Below are positions 1-12,400 of a stretch of 64,000 nucleotides of DNA, one piece after another. Position numbers and translations under genes: made by a program. The DNA is from Prostheceraeus crozeri (taxonomy: Eukaryota; Platyhelminthes; Polycladida; Euryleptidae): positions 124,001 to 188,000 of the forward strand of contig CAJQUW010003185.1 of NCBI GenBank assembly GCA_907163375.1, written 5' to 3'. Below the pieces are notes generated by a model. The model ran no database searches, was not told the origin of the DNA, and saw only the letters and a program-made list of their open reading frames with translations. The first letter of the stretch is position 1, and each line of letters begins with the position of its first letter.

Positions 1-1595
1 TCCTCAGCATCGGCAACTCAGAGAAATCTTTGTCTTGCGTTGGGATCCATTCCTTGGTGCATTTAGAGGAGCTTGACTGGATAATCTTGTCGTTGTTATC
101 AGAAACAAACGTGACGCACTGCGGTGGTTCTGCTCTGAAGCGTACGCGTGTTGTCAATATGAATTACTCATGCATGGGAAACACAATTGCCAAAGGAAGT
201 AATATATCTCTTTCTATGCCAAAATGAGGCTGTGCGGTACAGATTATACAGAAACTATTTCTCAGTTTTGACAAGTTGAATTGGTATGAGAGGATCAAGA
301 GTTGAATACTTCCGAAAATAATGCACTGTGGAAATATTTGATAGTAATTCTATCCGTTCAAAATCCATATTCTGACTGATTTTTCTCACAGATTTAACTT
401 TCATATACTTAATATATTGAAGCCAAATATGCATTTGATATAAATGTCTAGAATGAAATTCTTGCTTTCTCCACACAAGAGAATGAGACAGTATTACTTT
501 GAAGAAAATAACTAATTACTTTAGTGGTTACTTTCATCAATCGATTCAGTTAAAAAGTGGTGTCTCATTTGCAACTTCAGCGGCGACACGATGCGAAGAG
601 GCCACGAATCAGTGCTTTAATCTTTTGCGATCAGTGTTAACGGACAATAGGAGGGCGGGCTTAATAAAGTAATTTAATATAACAATGAAATAAAAAGTGA
701 AATATTCAGATTTCTTGATTTGATGAATTGATATATGGGAAGAAAATGTTTAAAGCAATTTCCAAATGAGAATCAAAAACAGCGCTTAAAGGATTGAGAC
801 CTAATGTTGAATTAAGTCTCAATGACAGCATATTAGATAGCAAACCTGTTTCGACACTAGTTTTGCACTATGGAACAATTGCATGATACATCCGTGAGTG
901 CTGACCCAAATTATGTAGAGGATCATTAGGCACATGTATCTGACATATTTTTAATAACATTTCAACGGCTTACGCTGAAAAATGATGCATGATTGTCACA
1001 CTTGGATGTGCTCGACCGTGTTTCTTATACCAATATAATGCAATTTATGAGACTATGCAGCTACTTTCATGCTTATCGTACCTTGCGAAAGTAGATGCAT
1101 ATAGCGTAATAGCTAGGCAACGTTTTGCCCAATGCATATTGACCCTAGATTAATCTGCAATGTTGTAATAAATTAAAGGTTAATGCAAGAAAGAATTGAT
1201 GTAACCAAAGGCTAATTTTGTGATCCTATAGATCAGAGGTTAATAAAATGGATTAGCGATCACGAGATTCAGATCTAATCGCAGACAAAGGAGTCATTGG
1301 GTGGAAGCACTTAGAGCCTCTGAGTTTGATATGTTCATGGGACCTTAATATGAAAGGACTGGGATACAAATTCCGTTAATTGCTGATTAAACAGTTGAGA
1401 AAAGTACGGAAATAGTCTATAAAAAAATCGATGGTCAACGAATGTTTAGCAAAATTCACCAACTTGACTGTTGGAATTTTGTTTCATAAATATATTCTTT
1501 GAATATTCGAATCCCTATTCAATTTTCAGGTTTTTATACCACGCAAATAAATCTGAAAAAACTAAATTCAAATGCATGATTTTTAAACGATTGAT
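1..1595. other. No gene seen; possible 3' flank of the protocadherin gene
   Basis: AT-rich sequence with only short unconvincing frames on both strands. No transposon ends, tRNA-like boxes or tandem arrays were recognised. If the candidate terminal exon at 1596-1705 is real, this stretch would contain the 3' UTR of the protocadherin transcript, which runs leftward. Confidence 0.4.
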
Positions 1596-1705
1596 TTATT
1601 GATTAATCGTATCCAAACCGTCCACTGCGGCATCAGTGTCTCCAGGATAGATCTGCTGACGGCTTGCATGCATGCACTTATGTGCATTCTGGCCCATGGG
1701 CGATT
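1596..1705 (-). CDS. Candidate terminal coding exon of the protocadherin gene (speculative)
   Basis: On the minus strand an AG acceptor (TTTAAG) precedes 110 nt that stay open for about 36 codons and end in TAA at 1598-1596. The exon enters needing two bases to complete a codon, so the preceding exon must end in phase 1. The predicted tail ends in ...DGLDTINQ and is clearly richer in G+C than its surroundings, as the firmer exons of this gene are. An AATAAA overlaps the stop. It could equally be a chance open frame: no domain is recognised and the acceptor has a weak pyrimidine tract. The 19-nt candidate at 10424-10442 would supply the required phase. Confidence 0.25.
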
Positions 1706-3272
1706 CTTAAACAGCTCTTTGAAATAGTGCAATCAGTTCATGAAGAGCATCTGTATATTGCAGCACTAATATCTTACGAGACGGACTAGATATCCCACGG
1801 AAATGAAGTAGCTTGATGTGTAAATTTGAGGATTTCAGTACATGAGTAGATTGATTGATAGACGAAAAGACAGCGAACTGATTTGGATTATCAGCGATGA
1901 AGATGAGTATTTTTTAATGCCTCTTTCCCCTTGAGGATTCGCGCGCTTGATTGCTGTTTCAAAGCTATAGACTCGAAGAGTTCATTTTTACCTCGAAGAG
2001 GGGCGTAAATGCAAGATTATCAATGATGATGAGGACATAGGAGAGGCTATCTGGTCGAATAATAAATGAAAGACAATCACACAGGTAAAGTAAATAAGAA
2101 TCAGCTAGGCAACGAATGAAGATGGCAAGATTAATCTGTTTGGAATGAGCCAAATCTTTGCACCATTGCACTTTGGATGTATTGTGTTATACAGATAGAA
2201 AATAACGTTGTATTGGAAATAAGGTGACCCATGACACAGAGTGAGAGATTTTCATATTCAAAATCTTTTCTGTGATTTTCTTTAATTTCTGATGATTTTC
2301 AATAAATTTGAATTTTGTTAATGAGTTCTCAACGCGAATGAATAGGAGTTCACGAGATGCCTTGAATGAAAAAAAGTACAGCACTGCATTTCGAACGTTG
2401 CTCTCGACTGAACTCATCATGTGCTTCATTACCGTCGAGAAATAATGCTTCGTTGAAATAATGGCAAAAGCCTCCCTCATGCAATGACGATATTATAAAG
2501 TCTTCGGCGTGTGAAATGTACTCATGTGCAGCATGGGCAATCGCACTTTCTCGTTTTAGATTTTTTATGCATATCTTTATCGAAGAATTCTGCAACGTCA
2601 AAATGAAACTAAAAAATCATGATTGTTCTTATCTTACATTTTTGATGAATCATATATAACATGATAAACTATATAATATACATCTAACCATCATCATACG
2701 ATAAAGATTGCATCAATTAGCTTTTACAATAATTAGCAACCTTTATTTCGTCCACGAACGATTTAACAATACTACTTATATAGCTATTTCGTCTGTCTGC
2801 TATCATTTGCTAAACAACCAATTATATTTTTCATCATCGATGGCAGTTAAATCTAACGAAGCCATTTTCGTTTCAACAAATTCTTTCTAACAAAAAAATC
2901 CACTTCTTGCAGTCTCTTAGGGAATGCAGCATGAGCAATCTCAAACACATCTCAGCAATAAGACGCGTTAAGGCAGCTACGAGAAAGCGCAGCGATTTGT
3001 GTATAACAAAACCACATATTTCTCTTTGCTGGCCACTCCATGAATACTTATTGAGTGAGATAATTTGTTGTCTGGACAAATTCATTGTAACGGGAACTCT
3101 CTGATAACTCGATTAATTTGATGACTGTCCATAGCATTTCAATGAATTTCCATGGTTTGAATGCCGACGTGGTTTTATTGGATATTCATGAGCCAGTCGC
3201 TCTTCGATTTCTTTCAAAGTAGTCGTAATTTTTTCGTTGACGTAACTGATGATTGCTCGTCCGTTGCATTTG
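1706..3272. other. No gene seen
   Basis: AT-rich DNA with short open frames near 1965-2171 and 2187-2601 on the minus strand. Neither resembles a known protein or has convincing splice context. No repeat structure was noticed. Confidence 0.4.
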
Positions 3273-3982
3273 CAGTCCGGCAACCAGAACGAGTTTCTGT
3301 AGGGAACGAGGCCGAAAATGAGACTTTCACAGATTAATGTACAGCAATCTGCGCGTCTGCCGAGTTCTAGTTAGTTCGTCTTCTTGCCAGACGGGGTCAA
3401 AGAAAAACACATGTTTATCCAATGGGACTCAGATTGCAGTCTTTTGACATAAGCAAAATTTTCAATGCTTTCTTTTATCAACTAAAAAGTGCTAATCCTA
3501 TGGCCATCATTTTTGACATGGAATTTCTTCAGGTCACTTCCTATCATGTGTATGTGTTATCATGCTTCTGATCGGCGATGTATGGGAGAAAGTTGTTGAA
3601 TGTGGATAAAGTGGGACAGCCTGTTGGTGCTTGCCGACAGTGGGACGTTTGCCAAATCTGAATGTGTGTAGCTTCGTAGAGGGAGGTGCAAGGACATGAT
3701 AGGAAATGACCGGAAGACATTCCATGTTAAAAATTATTACTCTTGTCTTAGTACCTTTCAGCTGATAAGAGAAAACATTGAAAATCTCATTTTTGCCAAA
3801 AACTGCAACCTTCGTCTCATTGGATTAAGTGTGTTTTTCCTTTTTCCTGGCTAACAAGAAGAGGAACTAACAAGAACTCGGCAGACGCGCAGATTCGTAG
3901 TAGGCAAAGGGTGTACATCATTCTATGAAAGTCTCATTTTTGGTCTCATTCCCCGCAGAAACTCGTTCTGGCTGCCGGACTA
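3273..3982 (+). mobile_element. Long-TIR MITE, copy A (foldback, about 710 bp)
   Basis: The two ends are inverted copies of each other over roughly 280 bp. They start (C/T)AGTCCGGCA... and share GGGAACGAGGC and the run GCGCGTCTGCCGAG. Only about 130-150 bp of unique centre lies between the arms. The same element recurs at 18233-18871 and 38404-39094. Flanking trinucleotides are TTG on the left and TTT on the right, a near match to the 3-bp duplications seen at the other two copies. There is no transposase, so it is non-autonomous. The superfamily is not determined. The centre reads in the same direction as copy C. Confidence 0.85.
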
Positions 3983-4022
3983 TTTAATCTACCACCTTGC
4001 ACCCATCGTGTATCCATCTGAA

Positions 4023-4227
4023 CCGGCACAGCGACCTTGTGGTAGGCTGCATTCTCTCTGTGTCCGGGAACCGTGGTTTCAAACATTTAACGTTTCAAAT
4101 CTGAGATTTTTAAAATAGCCACACTTGCTTAACACTCAGCATGAAAGAATGAAGGTGGGATAAATGAACTCCATCAACGTGGAAGAAAGTCGTAGCGCCT
4201 ATTGTGCATCTGTGTATAAACAAGGAA
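4023..4227 (+). mobile_element. tRNA-derived SINE, family 1, degenerate copy
   Basis: It begins with a pol III A-box-like segment (GACCTTGTGGTAGGC) followed by a decayed B-box (GGTTTCAAAC). The body carries TTGCTTAACACTCAGC, a GAATGA...GTGGGATAA segment, TGGAAGAAAG and the end GTATAAACAAGG. The same order of blocks occurs in inverted orientation at 9258-9472 and in part at 31018-31180, which defines the family. Confidence 0.6.
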
Positions 4228-4239
4228 CATCTATTTTTT

Positions 4240-7205
4240 ATCTTGGCATAAGTTCGCCCTCCTTTTTGGGATGATTCGATAGTAAACATCACGTCTGCAC
4301 TTCTGTAAGATAGATATAGATGTTTGGCGATTAATATCAAGTCATCTACCAATGGGTACAATTCGCCATCTTTTCCGTATGCCCGCAACTGTTTCATGCT
4401 GTCATTTTATGAAATAGTCTTGTAACAACGCAGATTATGTGATCATTGAAGTGGTTGACGATGGGCTGGACATTTTCAGCTATCACCAAAGTAGTCCTTT
4501 TCGTCTTGATCACATAGTTTTGGTTTGAATGTCATCGGCCAATATTAAAAGATGATGTTTTATTTTCTTTTTCGTTATTTTTTACAATTAATTTCAGCTA
4601 GCATCCATTAACGAAATTATGGCCTGGCATAGAATTTAAAATTCACACTGACGTCCATATACAAACGCCTTTGTCGCAATGACATATTGGCTGAATACAA
4701 ATAACCAAGATTAAATAACAAATAACTAATTCATCACTCAGTTTTGTATGAATGATAAGCTGTAAGCTGATGAGATGCCGGATCATGATTTGCAAATGTG
4801 ACCAATCCGTACTAATTTGTCCGCTTAGCATGCAAGATCAACGAAATAGAATTTGTTATGATGTCGATGAATTTGCTATACGACAGACTGTACCATAATG
4901 GACGAAAGAAAATTTGCTAAGTGCATGTAGTATTAAAATAATTAATCTCGAGAACGAAATTGAATTTATAATTTCCGGTATGGATTAAATAGAGTTTGCT
5001 AAATACGAAAATGAATTGGAATGCCAATACTTTTTTACTTGCATTGAAGTGCTCCTAGCGATGTAATTATATTCTGTCGTCTTTTCTTGAAACCTTTCAT
5101 ACCACTTTTGCAACTATCTGGATGATCCGTGTTTAAACTAAACTTTGTACTACTAGGCTACGGCTACTCTATTTTGTATGGATTTTGCGCATTGCATCAG
5201 TTGTTGATGGTATTCAATATGCAATCTGATTTTAGCGTACTTCATGCAAACCTGTCATTATTCTGACATTCCTTGGTGTGCTACCTACCACTAAGAAAAC
5301 AAGCGAGGCCATGGAGAAAAAATTGACTTTTTGCTTCTGAAGTTAATTGCTGTAAAGAAGAAGCACAAATACCTAACTACCCGAATCGCGATAATTTTCT
5401 GGTGCATTACAGAGTTTTAGAGCCAATGCAGTTTCCCATTCATTGAAATACTGACATAAGTATATAAGGAATGTGACAAGTTTTTTCCGTGTGGCGCATG
5501 CTCATAATATGGATAAAACATTTCTCTGAATAGTGATTGTCTACTTTGCTGATGAATGTTTACAAAAGAAATGTATGATAACTTACCGAAGATAGAATGC
5601 AATTTGACAAATTTCAGTTCTTTGAAATAATTATTTATTAATACTCTTACATGATTTTTAAGAATTGTTGGTTTTTTAACTATAGGACAATAACCGGCTT
5701 GTCCGATATCTTTGCTGAACAACAGGAAGAAACAACAGTTTCATTTGATACTTCAATCAGTCTCTACATCATCTCTCTATCCAATGTTCACCTCAAAGGA
5801 CATCTTGTTAAAGCAAGCCGACAAATTCGTTTGTGGATGATTGTATAGAACATAGACTAACTTTTTTTGAGATAAGCTGTCGCCAATCGTGATTATTGAT
5901 GTATCAGAATGAGTTGAGCTCTACCTCAGCTAAAGAATGGAGTAGACAAACCAAATAATAAATTTGATTTTCCATCAAAATCTTTGATGGTTCATTGCGT
6001 AGTGAATTGATAAAGAAATTGCTTTGCGATGCACCCTCCCTTCACTAAGTTTGCACCGGTGTAAAAGAATAACCAGAAAAAGTTCTTGTCGGCCCCTCAT
6101 AGAGAAGAGTACAAGTGAAAATGCGTTCATAGCTGGCTCGTAAATGTAACTACTCGTTCGGAATTAGAAGCATAAAACTGCTCATCTTATACCTGCTTCG
6201 ATTTCGAGATGTAACAATGTCCAAGTATCGGTTGAATAATAGAAACACAGAAGAACTCGCTCTCAAATCGCTCCCACTCAATTTCATTACTCAGCTACTG
6301 AAAGATCCACTACCTCAGTTATCTCTGATGCTCATCGTTATCTCAGTGTACGAAAACAAAATAGATGTAACGATGGATAAAAGGAAGGAAATCTATGAGC
6401 ATGTATACAGGATCTATCTTTCTCGATTTGGGTATTTGATTACCAAAGTATTGGTATCTGTGAATCGTATACAGAGGTCGGACGAAATAATTGCAACTAA
6501 TACAACAAACGAGAATGAAACTTTTTGAGAAAATCGCTCAATTTATATGGTTACGCACGCAATAAATCGCAATTATTCTCCTTTAGGGCTTTGTTTAAAA
6601 GATTCCACAAGGCCTCGATTTCAATACAATGGATATCGTTGTTACAAAGTTATAAAACGTTAACGGAATTTCAGAAAGTTACAGATTGTGATTTTGATTC
6701 TTCTTAAGTCCTTTTCTGAAAAAATTGCTTAATCAAAAAATATCAGATCTGAGACTAAGAATAACATAGGATAAGATGATATTTCCTTATTCATGAAAAA
6801 AGACACAAGAAATCGACACTTATCGGAAGATAGAATTCAAGCTATCTCCTAGTATTTGGACGTGAGAAGACGGATTCAGAGAGGAAAGTGATTATGCATT
6901 CTAATTACAGAAAGTGAACGTTCTTGTTTTGGACTTTAATTCGGTGAGTGCATATTTCCACAAATTTGCTAGGGCAAATGACATTCGCATAATCTCAGCC
7001 CTATTTTCACATTTTGATTATTAAAATGCTGGCTGGACATTATGGCTATTCATATACTATCATAATTATACCTTATACTATGACTGTGTAAACTGTATCA
7101 GGTGACTTTCATAATTTCATTATTTTTTATCTCTTAGATATCTAAATCGGCTACGTATTTTGTATATGGTAATCGATTACCCTACATTCTTTAACATCTT
7201 GATTT
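4240..7205. other. No gene recognised
   Basis: About 3 kb of AT-rich DNA. Open frames of 101 codons at 5417-5722 (minus) and 103 codons at 6217-6528 (plus) are the longest. Neither shows a domain, a Kozak-like context or splice sites that tie it to neighbours. A good-looking donor (CTTCG then GTAAGT, minus strand, near 5586) stands alone. I see no repeat structure. Confidence 0.4.
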
Positions 7206-7289
7206 TTGAGAGAGAGAGAGTGAGTGAGTGAGTGAGTGAGTGAGTGAGTGAGAGAGAGAGAAGTTAGTGAGTAGCGAGTGAGTGAGAAG
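7206..7289 (+). repeat. Microsatellite, GA/GAGT type
   Basis: A run of GAGAGAGAGA passes into about ten units of GTGA, back into GAGAGA, and then into irregular GTGA and GCGA units. The plus strand is purine-rich. Confidence 0.95.
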
Positions 7290-8389
7290 GAGGGAGATGC
7301 GTTCGCGAGTAATTTTATTCAATCTATACCGCCAAAGACATTGGAAAATCAAATAATTTGCTTTCAAATGCCGGCATAAGTGAAGGAATGATCAAACTGC
7401 TATCAAACAATCTGGGACGAAGCGGATATCATACCCTGACTCTGAAACTTGCAAACTTCCTTGGACAACCAACCAAAGTTGACGACTCCTTATCTCTATA
7501 ACTTCTCAAGCGCTTCCGTAGTAGATGCCTGTGGCTGCAGTGTTTAAACTTCCTGATAGTGGAAGCATATTTGCGTTGGCGACACAGCCATCATCTGCTA
7601 CGGGTCAAAGCCGATAAGAGACTCGACTATAGCGAATAATGAGATCGGGAAGCAATCAAAGCGATTAATGACAAAGGAGAGGATCTAAATTGAGGAACAT
7701 TTTGATTGCAGATGCATGGAGGAACATTATGAACTATGCTTGTGCAAGTTCAGTTAAATTACAAACAAGATACCTGAACTGTCAGAAGACAATATTCTGC
7801 GATATTGGAGTGGCCAAGGGTTCGGCGGACAGGCCTGAACTGGAAGGGTTAAATATCCTTCTTCAGCCCAAAACATTAAACGAAGGAAGCTCGTCAAATA
7901 CTCAGTTAAATACTTTTTGCATCAAGGGCGCATTTGGTGTCAACTCGGAAAATTATTTCACACTACAATGATGTGTCTCGCGTCCTACTATGTTTCCTTC
8001 CTCGCTTTTTCCCAAGTCTGTTTCAGACCGGCATGCGTGATGTCATTGATAAACATATTTCAATATTACAATCAAAATAAGCTATCTGACTAGTCATGCC
8101 CTTCAAGCTTCTTCAAATTATGTTTTATGTGATAATTATGACATATTCAGAAGTTGAGTCTTCTCAAAAGGAAAGGCACGTACGTGTCTATAGATTATTT
8201 GGAAGCATAATGAGTAGGTAGCCGACTAAGAATTCTGACCGCGCTTAGGTTGTACATTTAATTTAGTAATTAATTATAATTGTTTATATGCGCTGATGCT
8301 TGTTCACAGGGATTATCACAAATTGATTGCAATATAATTGCTATTTTCAATCAATTATTTGACATCAATCAATTTAACAATTCAATGAT
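7290..8389. other. No recognised gene; one unassigned 93-codon frame
   Basis: The sequence is somewhat richer in G+C than its surroundings between 7340 and 7980. An open frame at 7690-7971 (plus) encodes 93 residues with no motif I recognise and no clear splice partners. It may be decayed transposon sequence, but I cannot assign a family. Confidence 0.3.
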
Positions 8390-8515
8390 AAATTGCCACG
8401 CAAAAATTGAGCGTAAGGATTCGAACCTGCGACCCTAGAGCGACAAATAGACCTGCTTTTTAGACTGCTATTTAGACCTACACTCAACCAACTGAGCTAC
8501 GAGCCGCTTACATGC
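8390..8515 (-). mobile_element. tRNA-derived SINE head, family 2
   Basis: The reverse complement contains an excellent A-box (TAGCTCAGTTGGTTGAG) and B-box (GGTTCGAATCC). The spacing between them is much longer than in a tRNA and includes an internal near-repeat of GTCTAAATAGCA and GTCTAAAAAGCA. The T-stem and acceptor stem do not pair properly, so this is a tRNA-like SINE head or pseudogene, not a working tRNA. The adjacent DNA (8300-8400) is rich in AATTGATTGCAAT-like words, also found near 54.3 and 56.1 kb. Confidence 0.6.
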
Positions 8516-9083
8516 GATCGTGTCAATTGACAGGATCAAATCCTCACCATCAAACATCAGTTGTCTTAGCAATTATGATCAGTGAAAAAATATTTCGTCA
8601 CCATAGTGACTACCGATATCAAGACCAGTAGCGGGGATCGATTGTCCATCCACGCTAAAGGTAGAATATGAACAAGCATTGGTGTTATTCGCTTGTACTT
8701 TTCTTCACCAACAAGTTGTTGGTTAATAAACTGCCACTCTCTAATAGACCACCATCTAAGGGGGGGGGTTGAATAGTAGACTGCTATGTCGACTTGTCAG
8801 ATGTTTTGCGGTAATTAATATTTTCATCTTAACATTATTGTCGATCCCAGAAATGATAGACCCCATATATCGTGATTCCATCAACAAGTCAGTATTACGG
8901 AAATATGAAATGAACCGGATTCCCGAGAAACCCTAGCAATGACTTGAACCAAACCTACGTCGTGGTTCCAATGTGGGTGGAGTACAGGGCCTGGCTGTGA
9001 CCAACAACTATCAGCATTGCCAAGAAAGGTGACACACTATTCACTTATGTTATGGCAGTGGTTGGGAGGACCATATCTTAAAT

Positions 9084-9208
9084 CAGAAATTCTCTCCCGA
9101 AAAATTTTAAGCCACTCAAAGTAATGTCAAATTGAGCTTTGCACTTTGATTTTTAATTTGATATTAGAATACCTTGAGTGGCATAACATTTTTCGGGAGA
9201 GAAATCTG
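9084..9208. mobile_element. Small foldback element (MITE-like), about 125 bp
   Basis: The left arm starts CAGAAATTCTCTCCCGAAAA and the right arm is its inverted copy. Both arms run through GCCACTCAA for about 55-60 bp each, with only a few bases between them. No coding capacity is present. It could form a long hairpin. Confidence 0.7.
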
Positions 9209-9257
9209 CTTTTTGACTTGCCTTTGACTTAAAGCATTAAAAAATGAAATGAATAAA

Positions 9258-9472
9258 CCTTGTTTATACTCGGAAGCACATTAATTAGGCCGGGAGCCTT
9301 TCTTCCATGTCGCCGAGTTGTTATTATCCCACTCTCATTCTTTTTTGTGCTGAGTGTTTAGCAAGAATGCAGAGTGTACCTTTTTAAAAAGTCTTAGGTT
9401 TGACCCGACCAAGGTTTGAACCAAGGTCTCCGACGCAGAGCGAACACTCTACCACAAAGCCACAGCACCGCA
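9258..9472 (-). mobile_element. tRNA-derived SINE, family 1
   Basis: Read on the minus strand it has an A-box (TGGCTTTGTGGTAGAGTG), a B-box (GGTTCAAACC) at tRNA-like spacing, then a body with TTGCTAAACACTCAGCA, GAATGAGAGTGGGATAA and CGACATGGAAGAAAG. It ends in TATAAACAAGG. This is the best-preserved of the three copies in the window. Confidence 0.75.
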
Positions 9473-9479
9473 CATTATT

Positions 9480-12400
9480 CACATTCTGAAAATTTTCCCT
9501 GCCACATTTATGACAGTAGGGAGGAAAGAAGTTGTACAGAACGGCGATCATGAAGAACAGATGGTCCTCATTCGAAGGAGCCAAACTTAGCGAGTACCGT
9601 TTTCGCATCCAGTGAGTCGCTTATGAAAAAGTATTGACGAGTGAGGTCAAAGTTTCGAGCCTACTTGAATCACTGCAGCTGCCAACTAACGCACTTAATC
9701 GGAAATGCAATTTGCACTTGGCAGTGCTACTGATGGGGCGCCGCTGCGCTTTGTCGATAAAAGTGCGATGAGATTAGTTCTTCATGGATCCCTATCAATA
9801 GCCTATCCACGGAAATATATCTATTCTCCTAATTAATACAGACTGGGCGTGGGAAATTCCTGATAATGTAACGAAGAGATTCACGAGGCCTATAGACAAT
9901 GTCTCCAATTTCCCTGAATGTCGCGACGATAGGGCAGTGAGTAATGGAATTAGCAGATGAGATTTTCGCGTCGAGGGAGGGATTCCAGAGGTCGGTTTAC
10001 GGGGAATGTGGCAATGTAGTTCATCGAAATGCGCAATTTGTTGACATGCAAGTTGAGAAGGGTTGTGAGAAGAGGGATCAGAAACGAATGAGGATGTGTG
10101 GTGGAAGAAAAGTTAGATATTAGATAAAACCGGAGAAGATAATTAAAGAATGGTTGAAGACAATGACAAATGAATTGAATTTCGGGATTGTAAATGAAAA
10201 TCCGTCACTGAAACTGTGATGATAGAAATATCTCTTCTGTTCAGACAATCTTATGAGTTGAAAGATACTTGCTAAATAAAATCGAATCAATAAGTACAAA
10301 CAAGAAATCTTTTTCAATCTGAAGTTATCAGCAATTGTTCTAGTTTGAAAAGTTCTATTAACAAAAAAATTAATAAAAGTTCTGTTTCTAGTATGAAAAC
10401 ATCAGAAATTAATTTCTATTTACCTGCGTTAGCATCGATTCGCTGGTATTTACAATTAAATTACAATAAAAAGTAGCAAATCCAATCTGATCAATGAATT
10501 GTGAGGAATATCTTTTTAATTGATTTGAAAGCGTTCGCTTCACAATCTAGTTAATCATAACTGTTCTATAGATTTTTTCTATTTCTCCATACAAAATTTC
10601 ATGTGGTAATCGCCTGCAGATTTTTGATGAAAAAGAGCACCGGTTCTTGTAAAACCAAGAAACTGAGGTGGAAGTTTAAACTGTGATTTTTTACTAAGAT
10701 TCACATCTCCTTCCTATCATTTAACCACTCTGGGTAGGAAGAACCCTGGTTTCAAACCTCATAATTATGTATTACCAAACAATAATTTTGAAGACTGTAG
10801 GCTACAGATAAATATCACATCATACATTTAAGCTCTTTTCTAAAAAGTTTGTCGGATTCTAGGTTGTGCTTTCAGCTTTCGCTAATACCGGAAGCATGCA
10901 ATTGCAAGATGAAACCTACCTAATTAAACCACCGATTTTGTCATTAAGTCGAGTAGATTGTTCGAACATAATGCTCGCCCCATCCTATGCAAAGTACTCA
11001 CGCTTCTCTGTGCATAGCATAATATTAAGAAAAAAGTAGCAACAAATTTGAAAAATGCAATAGGATTTTTTCTGTGTTAAATGATTATTTAGACATTCAA
11101 AAAGTTTTCTCCTTTATGGAAAGCATCTAATTATCGACCAAAATTGAGGATGGACTGCAAAGAACACAAATACTTGATTTCTGTATTTTTATTTCATCTA
11201 TTGACTTTGTTTTAGATACAGATAAAGCAGCTGTAATTATGAGGTGGCTGATGTGATTTGAAAAACCAATGTTATAAAGCTAAGGACCATCTCCACAGGA
11301 TTCAAATTTCTTAGCCGAATAAAGTAAAATAGATGCAGATTGGGAAATTGATATCCTTCTAAATCATTCTCCACTGAATTTACATGCAATGCGTTTCATG
11401 TACTCATGCGACAACTTAACAGATTTCCATGTTCTATACTGTAGTATGAGCTTCAATAGTTACATTCAAGTAATTTAACATTCATTGACTGAAGCGTTCA
11501 TCGGATATAATGAGTAAACAAATAAGGTAAGTTTTGTAGTCACCTTTAATTTTTCAGTCATAAACATTTAACTGATACATAAACCAGTCTGACTTTGAAA
11601 GTAGTTACATCGGTTAAGATGAAAAGAAATGCTACCTTAAAAGTTCGCAAAAGAAAAAAGAAATCCGCAAACGAGAAAGTAAGATGCACCAACAAACATT
11701 CTCTTTGAAATGTATGTATCAATCTACTAAAGACAGGAAAACATTCGCGCGAGAGTGGAAATAAAAGTTGCGGAAATATTTCATAAATTCTAATAAATTT
11801 ATGATTGCATGTAAAAAATTTACGTAAGGTGCATTCTGCTTTTGAAGCATGATTCCACCAGATTTCTATATTTGTGTTCTGACTGGGTGCATACATGATC
11901 ACAGATTGGAAAATCTCGATCATTAATTTTTATGACATTTCGGTCTGCACAACTTACATAGAAATATAGAAGCATGAACAAGGTTGAACCAAGTAGATCT
12001 CCGATTACATCATTGTTTTTACTTCCATTGGAACTGCACTGCAAGCTGTAAACTACTAAAGTTATTTCGATTTTGTTTGTATATTCATTTGTTATTAGAG
12101 TATTTTGGCTAGCATTGGTAGTCAAAAATCAGTTAGGTTTCGTAGTCTACAGCGTGCAATGTGGTTGGGTTTTCGACTTCCGGTGTCTTTACAAGTTTTA
12201 TTTAGCAGTCATGCTTGTTAAATGAGCTTTGAGATATATGAATATATTTGTTAATTATATAGAATATTTGCATATCATTCTTCAACCCAAGCACCAATCC
12301 AGAAAGTCAATTTGAGTGGGATTGGATTAGTCAAATGGTGTTTTTCAACATAGACCATTGAATAAAGAGCAATTTGCGATGGACATCATGGATAGTTGTT

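Noticed and set aside
3534-3725. 63-codon minus-strand frame starting MECLPVIS, and its relative at 38658-38840
   Set aside because: Both lie within the centre and arm of the long-TIR MITE copies. The shared start comes from the repeat, and no protein family is recognised.
6217-6528. 103-codon plus-strand frame
   Set aside because: No recognisable domain, no splice partners and no compositional contrast with the flanks. Consistent with chance in AT-rich DNA.
7690-7971. 93-codon plus-strand frame
   Set aside because: The surroundings are GC-richer and might be decayed transposon, but I could not match any family, so no product is claimed.
8390-8515. Functional tRNA gene
   Set aside because: A- and B-boxes are good, but the spacing and the failure of acceptor and T-stem pairing indicate a SINE head or pseudogene.
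11558-12125. Overlapping minus-strand frames of 121 and 101 codons
   Set aside because: They overlap in different frames and show no motif. At most one could be real and neither has support.
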